From assembly GCA_001768325.1 (NCBI GenBank), contig MENQ01000021.1, positions 310,001 to 374,000 of the forward strand: a stretch of 64,000 nucleotides of DNA. The letters are read 5' to 3'. The translations under genes and the position numbers were made by a program. The notes under the pieces were generated by a model. That model made no database searches. It saw only the letters and a list, made by a program, of their open reading frames with translations, and was not told where the DNA came from. This stretch comes from Bacteroidetes bacterium GWC2_46_850. GTDB taxonomy: Bacteria; Bacteroidota; Bacteroidia; Bacteroidales; Dysgonomonadaceae. Numbering within the stretch: position 1 is the first letter of the stretch; each line of letters opens with the position of its first letter. Shown here one piece after another: positions 35,010-44,702 of the stretch.

Positions 35010-36848
35010 TTAAAATTTGTCTGGCGTACTTCTTTCCGTTTTTCCGGGAGTCGCTTTTTCTTCTGTAATCCAGTTCATGAGGATGCCAGCTTTATTTTTT
35101 CCCGCGATCACGGCAATCTCTTCCTCATTTGCCTCCTTGAGACGCTTGATGCTCTTAAAATGGGTGAGCAGCTTTTTTTTCGTTTCCGGACCAATTCCTT
35201 TTACCCCGTCGAGTTCCGACACCAATTGCGACTTGCTTCTTTTTTGACGGTGAAATGTAATGCCAAAACGATGTGCTTCGTCACGAAGTTGCTGTATGAG
35301 TTTTAACGTTTCAGAATTTTTGTCGATGTAGAGCGGAACGGAATCCCCCGGGTAATAAATTTCTTCCAGACGCTTCGCAATCCCAATCACTGCAATTTTT
35401 CCGTAGAGTCCGATTTTCTGAAGCGATTCCACAGCAGCGTGCAATTGGCCTTTACCGCCGTCAATCACAATTAGTTGGGGCAGGGGAGAGCCTTCTTTAA
35501 GCAGCCGAGCATAACGTCTTTCCACAATTTCGCGCATCGATGCGTAATCATCGGGTCCTGTGACACTCTTTATATTGAAGTGACGGTAATCTTTTTTCGA
35601 GGGCTTTGCTTTTTTAAAGACCACGCATGCTGCGACCGGATTTGTCCCTTGAATATTGGAATTATCGAAACATTCGATATGCCAGGGCAGCTCTTTCAAC
35701 CGAAGATCTTTTTGTACCGTTTTTAAAATTCGTGTGGTGCGTTGTTCGGGATTTAACATCTCCGCTCTTTTCAGTTTATCAATTTTATACTGCTTCACAT
35801 TTTTTTCCGATAGCGACAAGAGACTTCTTTTTTCGCCGCGCTGCGGAACCATAAATTCTACGCCCTGCATTTTCAATTCCGGTATAAACGGTACAATGAT
35901 TTCTTTCGAATCGCTACCGAACCGTTGTCGCATTTCCAGTATTCCCATCCCGAGCAATTCTTCCGGTGTTTCATCGAGTTTCTTCCTGTACTCAAAGGTG
36001 TATGCCTGATTGATTGCACCGTTTACGACATGAAGATAATTGATAAATGCAGCATGTTCATCTTCTTCAATTGAGAAAACGTCCAGATTGTAATTTATAT
36101 TGCTGATAACCTGCGATTTCTCTCTGAAGTTTTGAATCAGCAGCATTTTTTCCTTCAATTCATGCGCTTCTTCATATCGCATCTCCTGAGATAACAGCTG
36201 CATCTTCTCTTCAATCTGTTTCTCGATAAGATTGATGTTTCCTTTCAGGATTTCTGTAATTTCGCCAATATTCTTTTGGTAACTTTCCATTGATTGAAGC
36301 CCTTCACAAGGCCCTTCGCAACGCTTGATGTGATACTCGAGACAGACTTTGAATTTGCCGGCCGCAATATTTTCGGGTGAGAGATTCAATCGGCATGTTC
36401 TCACTTTGTATATCCTTCGAATAAGTTCCAGGAGTGCGTTGACCGACAGCACCGATGTGTAGGGTCCATAATACTTTGACCCGTCTTTTACTATATTTCG
36501 GGTTTTATATACACGGGGGAAAAATTCATTTTTAATCACAATGGATGGATACGATTTATCGTCTTTCAGCATCACATTGTAGCGTGGTTTCAGTTGCTTG
36601 ATCAGATTATTCTCCAGCAGGAACGTATCTTCCTCGGTGTTGACAACAATGTATTTAATCTTGTTTATCTTCCTGACCAGGATCCTTGTCTTGGGATGCT
36701 CCTGAACCTTATTGAAATAAGAAGAGACTCTTTTCTTCAGATCTTTCGCTTTTCCGACATAAATGACCGTACCCTTTTCATCCAGGAACTGGTAGCAGCC
36801 TGGTTGATGGGGTATCACGGCGAGTGTATTTTTTATTTCGTCAGTCAT
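35010..36848 (-). CDS. uvrC: Excinuclease ABC subunit C
   Basis: UvrC makes both incisions in nucleotide excision repair. The 612-residue protein has the N-terminal GIY-YIG nuclease (GCYQFLDEKGTVIYVGKAK, residues about 16-34), a cysteine-bearing linker (CRLNLSPENIAAGKFKVCLEYHIKRCEGPCEG, shown here only to name the Cys cluster region), a UVR motif (about 205-240), the RNase H-like second nuclease (ECFDNSNIQGTNPVA, VIDGGKGQL) and C-terminal helix-hairpin-helix motifs (LDGVKGIGPETKKKLL). The start ATG 36848 precedes the GIY-YIG domain directly. It is co-transcribed with dtd. Confidence 0.96.
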   Translation of the reverse strand: MTDEIKNTLAVIPHQPGCYQFLDEKGTVIYVGKAKDLKKRVSSYFNKVQEHPKTRILVRKINKIKYIVVNTEEDTFLLENNLIKQLKPRYNVMLKDDKSYPSIVIKNEFFPRVYKTRNIVKDGSKYYGPYTSVLSVNALLELIRRIYKVRTCRLNLSPENIAAGKFKVCLEYHIKRCEGPCEGLQSMESYQKNIGEITEILKGNINLIEKQIEEKMQLLSQEMRYEEAHELKEKMLLIQNFREKSQVISNINYNLDVFSIEEDEHAAFINYLHVVNGAINQAYTFEYRKKLDETPEELLGMGILEMRQRFGSDSKEIIVPFIPELKMQGVEFMVPQRGEKRSLLSLSEKNVKQYKIDKLKRAEMLNPEQRTTRILKTVQKDLRLKELPWHIECFDNSNIQGTNPVAACVVFKKAKPSKKDYRHFNIKSVTGPDDYASMREIVERRYARLLKEGSPLPQLIVIDGGKGQLHAAVESLQKIGLYGKIAVIGIAKRLEEIYYPGDSVPLYIDKNSETLKLIQQLRDEAHRFGITFHRQKRSKSQLVSELDGVKGIGPETKKKLLTHFKSIKRLKEANEEEIAVIAGKNKAGILMNWITEEKATPGKTERSTPDKF

Positions 36849-36875
36849 TTTTATTCCAGGAAATTTTAATACTTA

Positions 36876-36883
36876 CAAAAATA
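36876..36883 (-). promoter_or_regulatory. Candidate -7 element of the uvrC-dtd-mazG-deoC string
   Basis: The minus strand reads TATTTTTG (TAnnTTTG), 28 bp before the uvrC start, in the 139-bp gap after apt. The surroundings are AT-rich and no clear -33 is seen, so chance is possible. Confidence 0.35.
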
Positions 36884-36987
36884 CAAAATAAAACCCATTT
36901 CTGCCTACGATGCGTTCATGGCAAAAATGAGTCTATTCTTGGGTAAGGGTCTTGAAGCAGAAGTATCGGGGAGAATCAGTAATTTTT

Positions 36988-37518
36988 TTAAACTGAGAAT
37001 TTCAGGACGGTATCTATTTCAACCTCTTCAGGGAATAAATCCCGCGCTTTCAGGTCTTCCAATTCGATCAGGAAGTTGATCAGAATTTTCTTTACGCCCA
37101 TTTTCCTGATCAGATTGTAAGCAGCAAACATCGTACCACCGGTAGCGAGCAAGTCATCGTGAATTAACACCACATCCTCTTCATTCAGTGCATCGGCATG
37201 AATTTGTATGGCATCGTCGCCATATTCTTTGGTGTAGGTCTCTTCGATAACGTTAAAGGGTAATTTGCCTGGCTTGCGGATAGGAACAAATCCTGCACCC
37301 AGCTGAATGGCCAGTGCCGGTCCCATAAAAAAACCACGTGACTCTATGCCCACGACCTTTGTAATTCCTCTGTTGCGATATCTTTCGACCAGGATATCGG
37401 AAAGTTCTTTCAGATGCTCCGGCGATTGAAAAAGGGTCGTGATGTCTTTAAACTGGATGCCCGGAATTGGAAAGTCGGGAATATTCCTGACTGCTGAAGT
37501 TAGTGATTCGATACTCAT
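36988..37518 (-). CDS. apt: Adenine phosphoribosyltransferase
   Basis: Apt salvages adenine with PRPP to form AMP. The 176-residue protein shows FPIPGIQFKDITTLF, the GIESRGFFMGPALA block and the PRPP-binding loop VVLIHDDLLATGGTM. Its start, MSIESLTSAVRNIPDFPIPG, is typical. It lies 47 bp after mnmG and before uvrC, the conserved Bacteroidales order. Confidence 0.96.
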   Translation of the reverse strand: MSIESLTSAVRNIPDFPIPGIQFKDITTLFQSPEHLKELSDILVERYRNRGITKVVGIESRGFFMGPALAIQLGAGFVPIRKPGKLPFNVIEETYTKEYGDDAIQIHADALNEEDVVLIHDDLLATGGTMFAAYNLIRKMGVKKILINFLIELEDLKARDLFPEEVEIDTVLKFSV

Positions 37519-37565
37519 TTTTCTATTTATGTTTTCTGAATTGTTCCACGTGAAACATAGTCGTT

Positions 37566-39440
37566 TTATCGTCCCAGCAGGATCAATAAAACGGAGATGT
37601 CGTTGGGCGACACGCCTGGGATTCTGCTCGCCTGGGCAATTGTTTCGGGATTGATATTCGTGAGTTTCTGTCGTGCCTCGGTCGACAGTGACTGTATCTC
37701 GTTGTAATTAAATTTATCTTTGATGCGAATGTCTTCCAGACGGGTTATCTTGTCGGCCATGATCCGTTCCCGTTTGATGTATCCGCTATATTTTATTTCG
37801 ATATCGGCCGATTCAATAATCTCTTCTTTCCGTTCCGTTACCTGTTGCAACAACTCATTGAGGGGGGCAACCTCGCCGGCCATCAACTGAAGATCGATAT
37901 GAGGACGTGTGAGCAGGTCCATCAGTTTCACACCATGTTTCAACGGGGCCGTGCCGATCCTTTCCAGAAATGGATTTATTCGTTCTGCCTTGATTGAAAA
38001 GTTGCGGGCAAAGTGGATTATTTCTGCTACTTTTTCTTCTTTCCGGGCGAGCAACTGAAGTCTGTGCTCCTTTGCCAATCCCAGTTCACCCGCTTTGCGG
38101 GTAAGTCTTTCGTCGGCATTGTCCTGGCGGAGAAGTATGCGGTATTCCGCGCGGGAAGTAAACATCCGATAGGGCTCATCCACACCTTTTGTAACCAGAT
38201 CATCGATCAGTACCCCAATATAGGCTTCGTCCCTGTGCAGAACAAAGGGACTCCCTCCATGGCAATTGATGTGTGCGTTGATGCCTGCCATGATGCCTTG
38301 TCCAGCTGCTTCTTCATAACCTGTGGTTCCGTTGATTTGTCCCGCAAAGAAGAGGTTTTTCACCTGTTTTGTTTCGAGGGTAGGGTGGAGTTGGGTGGGA
38401 TCGAAGAAGTCATATTCTATGGCATAACCGGGACGGAATATATGCACATTCCGGAAGGCCGGAACCCGTTGCAGCGCCTTTAACTGTGTTTCCAGAGGCA
38501 GTGAAGAGGAGAATCCGTTGAGATAATATTCGTGGGTTGTCTCTCCCTCCGGCTCAAGAAAGAGCTGATGACTGGTCTTGTCGGCAAATGTAACAATCTT
38601 CGTTTCGATGCTGGGACAGTAGCGGGGACCTATGCTTTTAATCTGTCCGTTATAAAGGGGAGAATCTTGCAGCCCTTCACGCAGCATCTCGTGGACCTCC
38701 TCCGATGTATAGGCTATCCAGCAGCTGCGTTGCCGCAGAATTCGAGCTGCTTCCGGTAGATAGGAAAATTTATGGAAATCTTCTTCCCCTTTTTGTTCTT
38801 CAAGAAGGGAGAAGTCCACGCTTCTGGCGTCTATCCTGACCGGTGTTCCGGTCTTCATGCGGTCGGTCCTGAATCCCTGGTCTCTCAGTTGCTCGGTCAT
38901 GCCAAATGAAGCTGGCTCGCCGATGCGCCCTCCTCCAATCTGTACTTTTCCGATATGAATCAATCCGTTTAAAAAGGTACCATTTGTCAGGATAACCGCT
39001 TTTGCCGAAAATTCAACACCCATGCGGGTTTTTACTCCGGTGACGATCCCCTTACCAAGTATCAGTTCGATGACCATGTCCTGCCACATATCCAGATTGG
39101 ATGTGTTCTCTATGATCTCCCGCCATGTTTCAATGAATTTCATCCGGTCACTCTGTACGCGGGGGCTCCACATGGCGGGTCCTTTGGAACGGTTCAGCAT
39201 CCGGAACTGAATGGCTGTTTTATCGCTCACAATCCCGGTCTGACCTCCCAAAGCATCAATTTCACGTACAATCTGCCCTTTTGCAATACCACCCACGGCA
39301 GGATTGCAACTCATTTGGGCAATTTTGTTCATGTCCATTGTGATAAGCAGCGTCCGGGAACCAAGATTGGCAGCTGCCACAGCAGCTTCACATCCGGCAT
39401 GCCCCGCACCTACTACAATGATGTCGTAATTGAAAGTCAT
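37566..39440 (-). CDS. mnmG: tRNA uridine-5-carboxymethylaminomethyl modification enzyme MnmG
   Basis: MnmG with MnmE modifies U34 of certain tRNAs using FAD and methylene-THF or glycine. The 624-residue length is normal. The FAD-binding GxGxxG is VVGAGHAGCEAA at residues 10-21. Also visible are CNPAVGGIAKGQ, the GPRYCPSIETK block, the GTTGYEEAAGQG segment and the C-terminal helical domain that binds MnmE (SLSTEARQKL...). It heads the housekeeping run and has a good -7 element upstream. Confidence 0.97.
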   Translation of the reverse strand: MTFNYDIIVVGAGHAGCEAAVAAANLGSRTLLITMDMNKIAQMSCNPAVGGIAKGQIVREIDALGGQTGIVSDKTAIQFRMLNRSKGPAMWSPRVQSDRMKFIETWREIIENTSNLDMWQDMVIELILGKGIVTGVKTRMGVEFSAKAVILTNGTFLNGLIHIGKVQIGGGRIGEPASFGMTEQLRDQGFRTDRMKTGTPVRIDARSVDFSLLEEQKGEEDFHKFSYLPEAARILRQRSCWIAYTSEEVHEMLREGLQDSPLYNGQIKSIGPRYCPSIETKIVTFADKTSHQLFLEPEGETTHEYYLNGFSSSLPLETQLKALQRVPAFRNVHIFRPGYAIEYDFFDPTQLHPTLETKQVKNLFFAGQINGTTGYEEAAGQGIMAGINAHINCHGGSPFVLHRDEAYIGVLIDDLVTKGVDEPYRMFTSRAEYRILLRQDNADERLTRKAGELGLAKEHRLQLLARKEEKVAEIIHFARNFSIKAERINPFLERIGTAPLKHGVKLMDLLTRPHIDLQLMAGEVAPLNELLQQVTERKEEIIESADIEIKYSGYIKRERIMADKITRLEDIRIKDKFNYNEIQSLSTEARQKLTNINPETIAQASRIPGVSPNDISVLLILLGR

Positions 39441-39458
39441 TTTTATATTTTAAGGTTG

Positions 39459-39466
39459 CAAAGATA
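39459..39466 (-). promoter_or_regulatory. Candidate -7 element of mnmG
   Basis: The minus strand reads TATCTTTG (TAnnTTTG), 18 bp before the mnmG ATG. No TTTG is found at the -33 distance. Confidence 0.4.
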
Positions 39467-39530
39467 CTAAAAAAGAAAAAGTTACGACTAATCAGGATGT
39501 TAATTCCAAATAATAGAAGAAAAACGATCT

Positions 39531-40481
39531 TTATTTTAAGTAGATACGGAGGTATATCGGGAGGTGATCGCTGTAACCCCCTGTATAACTCCCACTGTAG
39601 GTGCGGTTAGGACGTATCCGGTTATACCTGTCACTGTGGAGCAGATAACGGGCGTTGAATATGTCGGCATATTCCGGCTTGCAATCAATCTTGTCAGACA
39701 ACAACAGGCTCCCCGAGACAATGAATTGATCAAAGAGCAGCCAACGCTTGTGAAACGTGGTTCCTAGCCCTCTTTCAAAACGTGGATAGAGCAGATTATA
39801 CAAATTTTTATTTACGATATTGGTAAATTTTTTTTCGGCTGCGAGAATTTCGTCGATGCTGTTGTCATCGGGAGTGTCATTGAAATCACCCATGATGAGT
39901 ATCTTTTCGTCGGGATTTTTATCCTGAATTTTGCGTACAGCATTTCGTAATTCACTTGCAACAAAATAACGTCTCCGTTCCGATACTTCTGTTCCGGCAT
40001 TGCGTGAGGGGAAGTGCACCACATAGAGATGCAGAATCTCTCCGTTCACCGTCTTTCCTTTCACATAAAGGATATCCCGTGTCCTGTCTTCAATTCCCGG
40101 CAGATGGACCAGGATGGGACTTGACTCAAGGACGATCCATGTTTGGGTATTGTATATCAGTGCCACATCCGATCCTCTTTCATCGGGGCTGTCATAATGG
40201 ACGAAGCTATACCGGCAGATTCCTTTGCGGTTCATTTCATCCAGAATGCTCTCCATCACCCACTTGTTTTCTATCTCAGCCAAACCGATTATATCCGGAT
40301 GGTCGGGTTGCACAATCTCTCCGATTACTTTTGTTAATTTGCCTACTTTATTGTTGAATCGTTCCATGGTCCATTTTCTGAAACCTTCGGGTGTGTAATC
40401 ATCATCCATGGTGGCCGGATCATTCACGGTATCATAAAAATTCTCGGTATTGTAAAACATAAAGGAAAAAGGATGTAGCAT
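39531..40481 (-). CDS. Endonuclease/exonuclease/phosphatase-family protein
   Basis: This 316-residue EEP-fold protein has YNTENFYD (catalytic Asn/Glu region), AEIENKWV (metal-binding Glu), HFPSRNAG, MGDFNDTPDD (active-site Asp/Asn) and the terminal SDHLPIYLRI (catalytic Asp-His). Similar Bacteroidales proteins are annotated as endonuclease or hydrolase without a tested substrate. No signal peptide is seen, which suggests a cytoplasmic protein, unless a start further upstream is used. It precedes mnmG by 90 bp and has a TAnnTTTG element close to its start. Confidence 0.88.
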   Translation of the reverse strand: MLHPFSFMFYNTENFYDTVNDPATMDDDYTPEGFRKWTMERFNNKVGKLTKVIGEIVQPDHPDIIGLAEIENKWVMESILDEMNRKGICRYSFVHYDSPDERGSDVALIYNTQTWIVLESSPILVHLPGIEDRTRDILYVKGKTVNGEILHLYVVHFPSRNAGTEVSERRRYFVASELRNAVRKIQDKNPDEKILIMGDFNDTPDDNSIDEILAAEKKFTNIVNKNLYNLLYPRFERGLGTTFHKRWLLFDQFIVSGSLLLSDKIDCKPEYADIFNARYLLHSDRYNRIRPNRTYSGSYTGGYSDHLPIYLRIYLK

Positions 40482-40500
40482 GACGAAAGGTAGCAGTTTA

Positions 40501-40508
40501 CAAATGTA
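40501..40508 (-). promoter_or_regulatory. Candidate -7 element of the EEP-family gene
   Basis: The minus strand reads TACATTTG (TAnnTTTG), 20 bp before the ATG at 40481. No -33 element is evident. Confidence 0.35.
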
Positions 40509-40542
40509 AATAATGTGCTTTATTTCAGTAATTTGATCTGAA

Positions 40543-40971
40543 TTATTGGAAGGTATTTCTCAGAATGAGCAGTGCCGTGTTTTCTGCGATGCGCATTGCT
40601 TCTTGCTCTGAGTTGGAATGGTCGTCTAAACCGCAAAGATGAAGGATGCCATGAATGATGACACGATTCAGTTCATCTGTAAATTCCGTTTGGTACTTTT
40701 GTGAATTGGAGCGTACCGTATCGAGACTGATGGAGATGTCACCCGAAATCACATTATTTTCAGAGTAGTCGAATGTGATGATGTCTGTATAAAAATCATG
40801 CTGCAGATATTGTCGGTTTATCTCCAGAATTTTTGCGTCGTCGCAGAAAAGATAGGATATCTCACCCACACGTCTGCCATGATTTTCAGCAACTGTTTTA
40901 ATCCAGTTCGCCGTTGCTCTTTTTTTAATTGGTGGAAAATCCACATTTTCCGAATGAAAACTGACTGCCAT
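40543..40971 (-). CDS. ybeY: Endoribonuclease YbeY (16S rRNA maturation)
   Basis: YbeY is a zinc-dependent RNase for 16S rRNA 3' processing and ribosome quality control. The 142-residue protein carries the family zinc motif HGxLHLxGxDH, seen as IHGILHLCGLDDH at residues about 110-122. SYLFCDDAKILEINRQYL lies in the N-terminal half. The length is at the short end but normal for Bacteroidales. It lies 61 bp upstream of the EEP gene on the same strand. Confidence 0.95.
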   Translation of the reverse strand: MAVSFHSENVDFPPIKKRATANWIKTVAENHGRRVGEISYLFCDDAKILEINRQYLQHDFYTDIITFDYSENNVISGDISISLDTVRSNSQKYQTEFTDELNRVIIHGILHLCGLDDHSNSEQEAMRIAENTALLILRNTFQ

Positions 40972-41009
40972 ATATTTAACATTTATTTACCTGGAGAATC
41001 GCCTATTTT

Positions 41010-42242
41010 TTATCCGAAAAAGAGATAGGCCACAAAAATTGCCGCAATCACCCCTGCCAAATCTGCCAAAAGCGCATAGGGAACGGTGTAGCGCGAATTT
41101 TTGATGTTCACGGCACCGTAGTAAACAGCTACGATATAGAAAGTGGTATCTGTGGCACCCTGTAGAACGCTTGACAGCCGACCTGTGAATGAGTCGGCCC
41201 CAAAAGTTTTCATCGCGTCGATCATCATGCCCCGGGCGCCGCTGCCGCTTAATGGTTTCATCAGGGCGGTGGGTAACCCATCCACCCATCGTGTATCCGC
41301 ACCGGTAAATGAAACCAGGTTGCGTGCACCTTCCATCAGGAAATCCATGGCTCCTGAAGCACGGAAAACGCCGATCCCCACCAGAATGGCAATGAGGTAA
41401 GGGATGATGGTGACAGCTGTTTTAAAACCATCCTTTGCGCCGTCGATGAACGCTTCGAAGATATTGATCTTTCGTTTCAGCGCTTTGACAATAAAAAGCA
41501 CGATGATGGTAAACAGGATGATGTTTGCCGTGAGGCTCGACACAATGTTGATCTTCTCCTGTGGCATCGACTGAAAAATCAATATGGTTCCGGCAATAAT
41601 AGCTGCCATGGCAAGCACAAAACCCATAATTGATCGTTGGAATATATTGATACCCTGCTTCAGACAGACTGCGATCATTCCCACGAGGGTGGCGACGAAT
41701 GTGGCGATCATGATGGGAATAAAGACATCTGCTGGATTGGCAGCTCCCAGCTGGGCACGATACACCATGACGGTGACCGGAATGAGGGTCAGTCCGGATG
41801 CGTTTAACACCAGAAACATGATCATCGGGTTCGACGCTTCCTCTTTCTTTGTATTAATCTCCTGGAGTTCCTGCATCGCTTTCAGTCCGAAGGGAGTCGC
41901 TGCATTGTCGAGCCCCAGCATATTTGCGGAAATGTTCATCAGCATGGATCCTGCGGCAGGATGGTTTTTAGGCATTTCGGGAAATAGTTTTGAAAACAGG
42001 GGAGCTACTGTCCTGGAGAACATCTCAACCATGCCGCCACGTTCACCAATCTTCATCACGCCGAGCCACAGCGAAAGTACACCCGTTAGTCCGAGTGATA
42101 TTTCAAAGCCTGTTCTGGCCGTATCGTAGGTAGAATTCATGATGTCGGTAAATACCTGCAAATCGCCAAAGAAAAGCAGCTTTACCAACGCCACGATGAA
42201 AGCGATCAGAAAAAAAGCGACCCAGATATAATTCAATACCAT
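41010..42242 (-). CDS. Nucleoside-recognition (Gate) domain membrane protein, SpmA-SpmB fusion
   Basis: This 410-residue integral membrane protein has two Gate domains, one matching SpmA (residues about 1-200, MLGLDNAATPFGLKAM) and one matching SpmB (about 230-410, GATDTTFYIVAVYYG). These are separate in Bacillus but fused in many Bacteroidetes. The name spore maturation is historical; this organism is not expected to sporulate. The function is probably transport of a nucleoside-like or other small solute, unproven. It precedes ybeY by 38 bp. Confidence 0.88.
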   Translation of the reverse strand: MVLNYIWVAFFLIAFIVALVKLLFFGDLQVFTDIMNSTYDTARTGFEISLGLTGVLSLWLGVMKIGERGGMVEMFSRTVAPLFSKLFPEMPKNHPAAGSMLMNISANMLGLDNAATPFGLKAMQELQEINTKKEEASNPMIMFLVLNASGLTLIPVTVMVYRAQLGAANPADVFIPIMIATFVATLVGMIAVCLKQGINIFQRSIMGFVLAMAAIIAGTILIFQSMPQEKINIVSSLTANIILFTIIVLFIVKALKRKINIFEAFIDGAKDGFKTAVTIIPYLIAILVGIGVFRASGAMDFLMEGARNLVSFTGADTRWVDGLPTALMKPLSGSGARGMMIDAMKTFGADSFTGRLSSVLQGATDTTFYIVAVYYGAVNIKNSRYTVPYALLADLAGVIAAIFVAYLFFG

Positions 42243-42267
42243 AAAATGCAGAAGTCATGGATGAAAA

Positions 42268-42290
42268 TGAGTTTCCATCTGGAAACGGAC
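42268..42290 (-). terminator. Weak hairpin between the PUL operon and the SpmAB-like gene
   Basis: A 6-bp stem (GTTTCC 42271-42276 with GGAAAC 42281-42286) with a 4-nt loop and modest T content downstream on the minus strand. It lies between the MFS stop and the next ATG and could end the long operon, but it is short. Confidence 0.3.
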
Positions 42291-42349
42291 CGATCAAAGA
42301 TACAATTAAATGAGAAAAGAGCAAAAAGAGATGGATTTTTTAATGCAGA

Positions 42350-43642
42350 TCAGCGTACGGAATTCTGCCTCTTTATGAACAATGCGTCGGTCATATCCAC
42401 TGTTTTTGGTTTCAACACAACCAGCTGAAGAACGATGGCCAGCAGTACGGCACCCATCATCACGATGAACACCGAAGTCATGTGACCGGCATCCAATGCC
42501 TTTCCCAGTTCGTTGGTAATGATGGCTCCAGCCGATATCCCGGCCAGGTTCATGAATCCATAACCGGTTGCACGATAGCGTGAAGGAACAAACTGGCATA
42601 GTATGGGCATGTTATTCACATCGAAGATTCCAAATCCCAAACCGAATAAAAGAGCTCCTGTAATTACCGTGGACAATCCGCTGCCATAGCCAATCAGCAC
42701 CAGAGCAGGTATGGTAAGACCCAGGCCGATGACCCCGGTATAAATTCTTCCCTTCAGATGCTTCGTTACCCACCGGTCTGACAGGTACCCTCCTGCAATT
42801 ACACCGAACAAAGATGCCATCGCCAATGTCATGGTCGATAGCGGTCCCGCCCGTTCCATTCCCATATTCAGGGATTCAGAAAACAGTGTGGGCAGCCAGT
42901 TTTTAGTCGCCCACCCGGGTAAGCTGGGGGCGGAAAAGTAAAAGAGGATCACCCAGAATGCAATGTTGGAGAAAAGCAAGGACAATCCTTTTCCCATTGT
43001 GGTCAACTCCTGCGCGAATGATCTTTTTTGATTTGTAGTTACGTGATAGGTTTTCTTTTCACGAAGAAATGCAATTAAAATCAAGCTATAGATCATGCCG
43101 ATCATGCCGAAGGAATGGAAGGTAAACTGCCACGTAGTTCCAGCCGCCAGCGTAGCGCCAAACCCTCCAAATGCCTGTCCCAGGTAGATGCCCGACGTGT
43201 GAAAGCCAATGGCCAATGACCGTGTTTTCCCCTGATGATAGTCGGCAATAAGCGACAAGGCTGCCGGCACATAAAAGGCTTCACTGATCCCCATGGCGGC
43301 TCTCAGGATATACAGCTGATCAATATTTTTGGCATATCCCATCGAGAGGGTCACGGCAGACCAGACAAACAAACTGATTACGATCAGCCATTTGCGGTTG
43401 AGCCGGTCGGCGATCATACCTGAGAGTGGACTCATGAAGGCGTATATCCAGAGAAATATGGCCATTAACCGTCCGAAATTGGTTGCCGTGACCAATTCGG
43501 CAATATCCACCTCCATGAACGGCTTCATGGTGGCAAGCATCTGACGGTCGAGGTAGTTCAAAAGTGCCACGAACCATAGTATGCCAACTACCACCCAGGG
43601 GTATTTTTTTTCCCCGGTGAATGTTGATATAAGATTCATCAA
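42350..43642 (-). CDS. MFS transporter (anion:cation symporter-like), last gene of the PUL operon
   Basis: This 430-residue inner-membrane protein has about 12 helices. The MFS signature between helices 2 and 3 is GMIADRLNRKW, repeated in the second half as GGYLSDRWVTKHLKGR. NYLDRQMLA in helix 1 resembles the ACS family (hexuronate, glucarate or other organic-anion uptake). As the last gene of the operon, 1 bp after the BNR protein, it likely imports the released monomer, perhaps an acidic sugar or a dephosphorylated product (inference). Confidence 0.88.
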   Translation of the reverse strand: MMNLISTFTGEKKYPWVVVGILWFVALLNYLDRQMLATMKPFMEVDIAELVTATNFGRLMAIFLWIYAFMSPLSGMIADRLNRKWLIVISLFVWSAVTLSMGYAKNIDQLYILRAAMGISEAFYVPAALSLIADYHQGKTRSLAIGFHTSGIYLGQAFGGFGATLAAGTTWQFTFHSFGMIGMIYSLILIAFLREKKTYHVTTNQKRSFAQELTTMGKGLSLLFSNIAFWVILFYFSAPSLPGWATKNWLPTLFSESLNMGMERAGPLSTMTLAMASLFGVIAGGYLSDRWVTKHLKGRIYTGVIGLGLTIPALVLIGYGSGLSTVITGALLFGLGFGIFDVNNMPILCQFVPSRYRATGYGFMNLAGISAGAIITNELGKALDAGHMTSVFIVMMGAVLLAIVLQLVVLKPKTVDMTDALFIKRQNSVR

Positions 43643-43643
43643 T

Positions 43644-44702
43644 TTAAAACTTCAATTGCACGTATTTGATTTTTTCGCGATTGTAGGTATAGGTAACATG
43701 TACTGTTCCCTTTTTATCCTGTAATATGGCAGGGTAACTGAATTCACCCGAGGTGTGATCCTCTAAGTCAATTAGTTTTTCCCATGTTTTCCCATCATAT
43801 GACCCGGCTATTGCCAGTTTATTTCTACCCGAAGTGATTGGATTGTAAATGATCAGTTGTAGACCATTGGATAAGGTTACCGCATCGGTACCCGAATTGT
43901 TGTTGGGTAAATCTGTAGGCAAGAGTTTGGACCATGTTTTGCCATTGTCGTGCGACCAGGATTCCACTACCCTTTCATTTTTCGATCGACAGAGAATTTG
44001 CAGGGCACCCCCCTCATGAAACAATACGGAAGGCTGAATTGCATCAAAACCGTTGTTGTCGATCTCAATTTTTTTCCAGTCGGTCAGCTCCTGATTCGAC
44101 ATCTCCATGTAGACATTCCATTTACCGACAATCTCGATGCTTGTGGGGTAAAGTATTTTGCCACCGGGTATGATGACCGGTTTGTTTTTGACCGGCCCCA
44201 GGCATCCACGTGGAATCATTTCACGGACAGTCCAGGTCTCACCCTCATCGTTGGATACCTTATACTCTCCCCACCAGGTACTGGGACTGGGTCCCACCTT
44301 ATAGTAAAGAATCAGGTCGCCATTTTCCCGCTTAAACAACACAGGGTTCCAGCAGGGAAATCTCTGCGATTCATTCTGCACACCATCTGCAACCATGACC
44401 GGATCGCTCCACCGGCCCTCTTTAAATCTGGAGGTATAAATACTCACATTGGGGTGCCGTTCGTAGGTACCTCCAAACCATGCCACAAGTAAGCCATTGT
44501 CTGTCTCCACAATGGTGGAGGCGTGTGCCGATGGCACCGAAACAGGGCCCTTGATTATTTCAGCATGAACCACGATGGGGTTGATGGAACGTAATCTCTC
44601 CCTATCCGATTCTCCCTTACCTGCGTTACCGGCAGAGATACCACTGGAAAAAAGCATCAACAGGCAGCATAACAAGTTGATGTTGTTATTTTTCAAAGCC
44701 AT
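43644..44702 (-). CDS. BNR/Asp-box beta-propeller protein (sialidase-like)
   Basis: This 352-residue secreted protein (signal peptide ending SSGISAGNA) has the six-bladed sialidase-superfamily propeller with Asp-boxes SNDEGETWT, SHDNGKTWS and SYDGKTWE. AWFGGTYERHPNVSIYTSRF resembles the BNR_2 group. The FRIP/YRIP motif of classical GH33 sialidases is not found: the matching region reads VPSAHASTI, and a catalytic triad cannot be assigned by eye. It may therefore cleave another sugar, such as a uronic acid or rhamnose, rather than sialic acid. It overlaps the TIM-barrel/AlkP gene by 17 bp. Confidence 0.82.
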   Translation of the reverse strand: MALKNNNINLLCCLLMLFSSGISAGNAGKGESDRERLRSINPIVVHAEIIKGPVSVPSAHASTIVETDNGLLVAWFGGTYERHPNVSIYTSRFKEGRWSDPVMVADGVQNESQRFPCWNPVLFKRENGDLILYYKVGPSPSTWWGEYKVSNDEGETWTVREMIPRGCLGPVKNKPVIIPGGKILYPTSIEIVGKWNVYMEMSNQELTDWKKIEIDNNGFDAIQPSVLFHEGGALQILCRSKNERVVESWSHDNGKTWSKLLPTDLPNNNSGTDAVTLSNGLQLIIYNPITSGRNKLAIAGSYDGKTWEKLIDLEDHTSGEFSYPAILQDKKGTVHVTYTYNREKIKYVQLKF

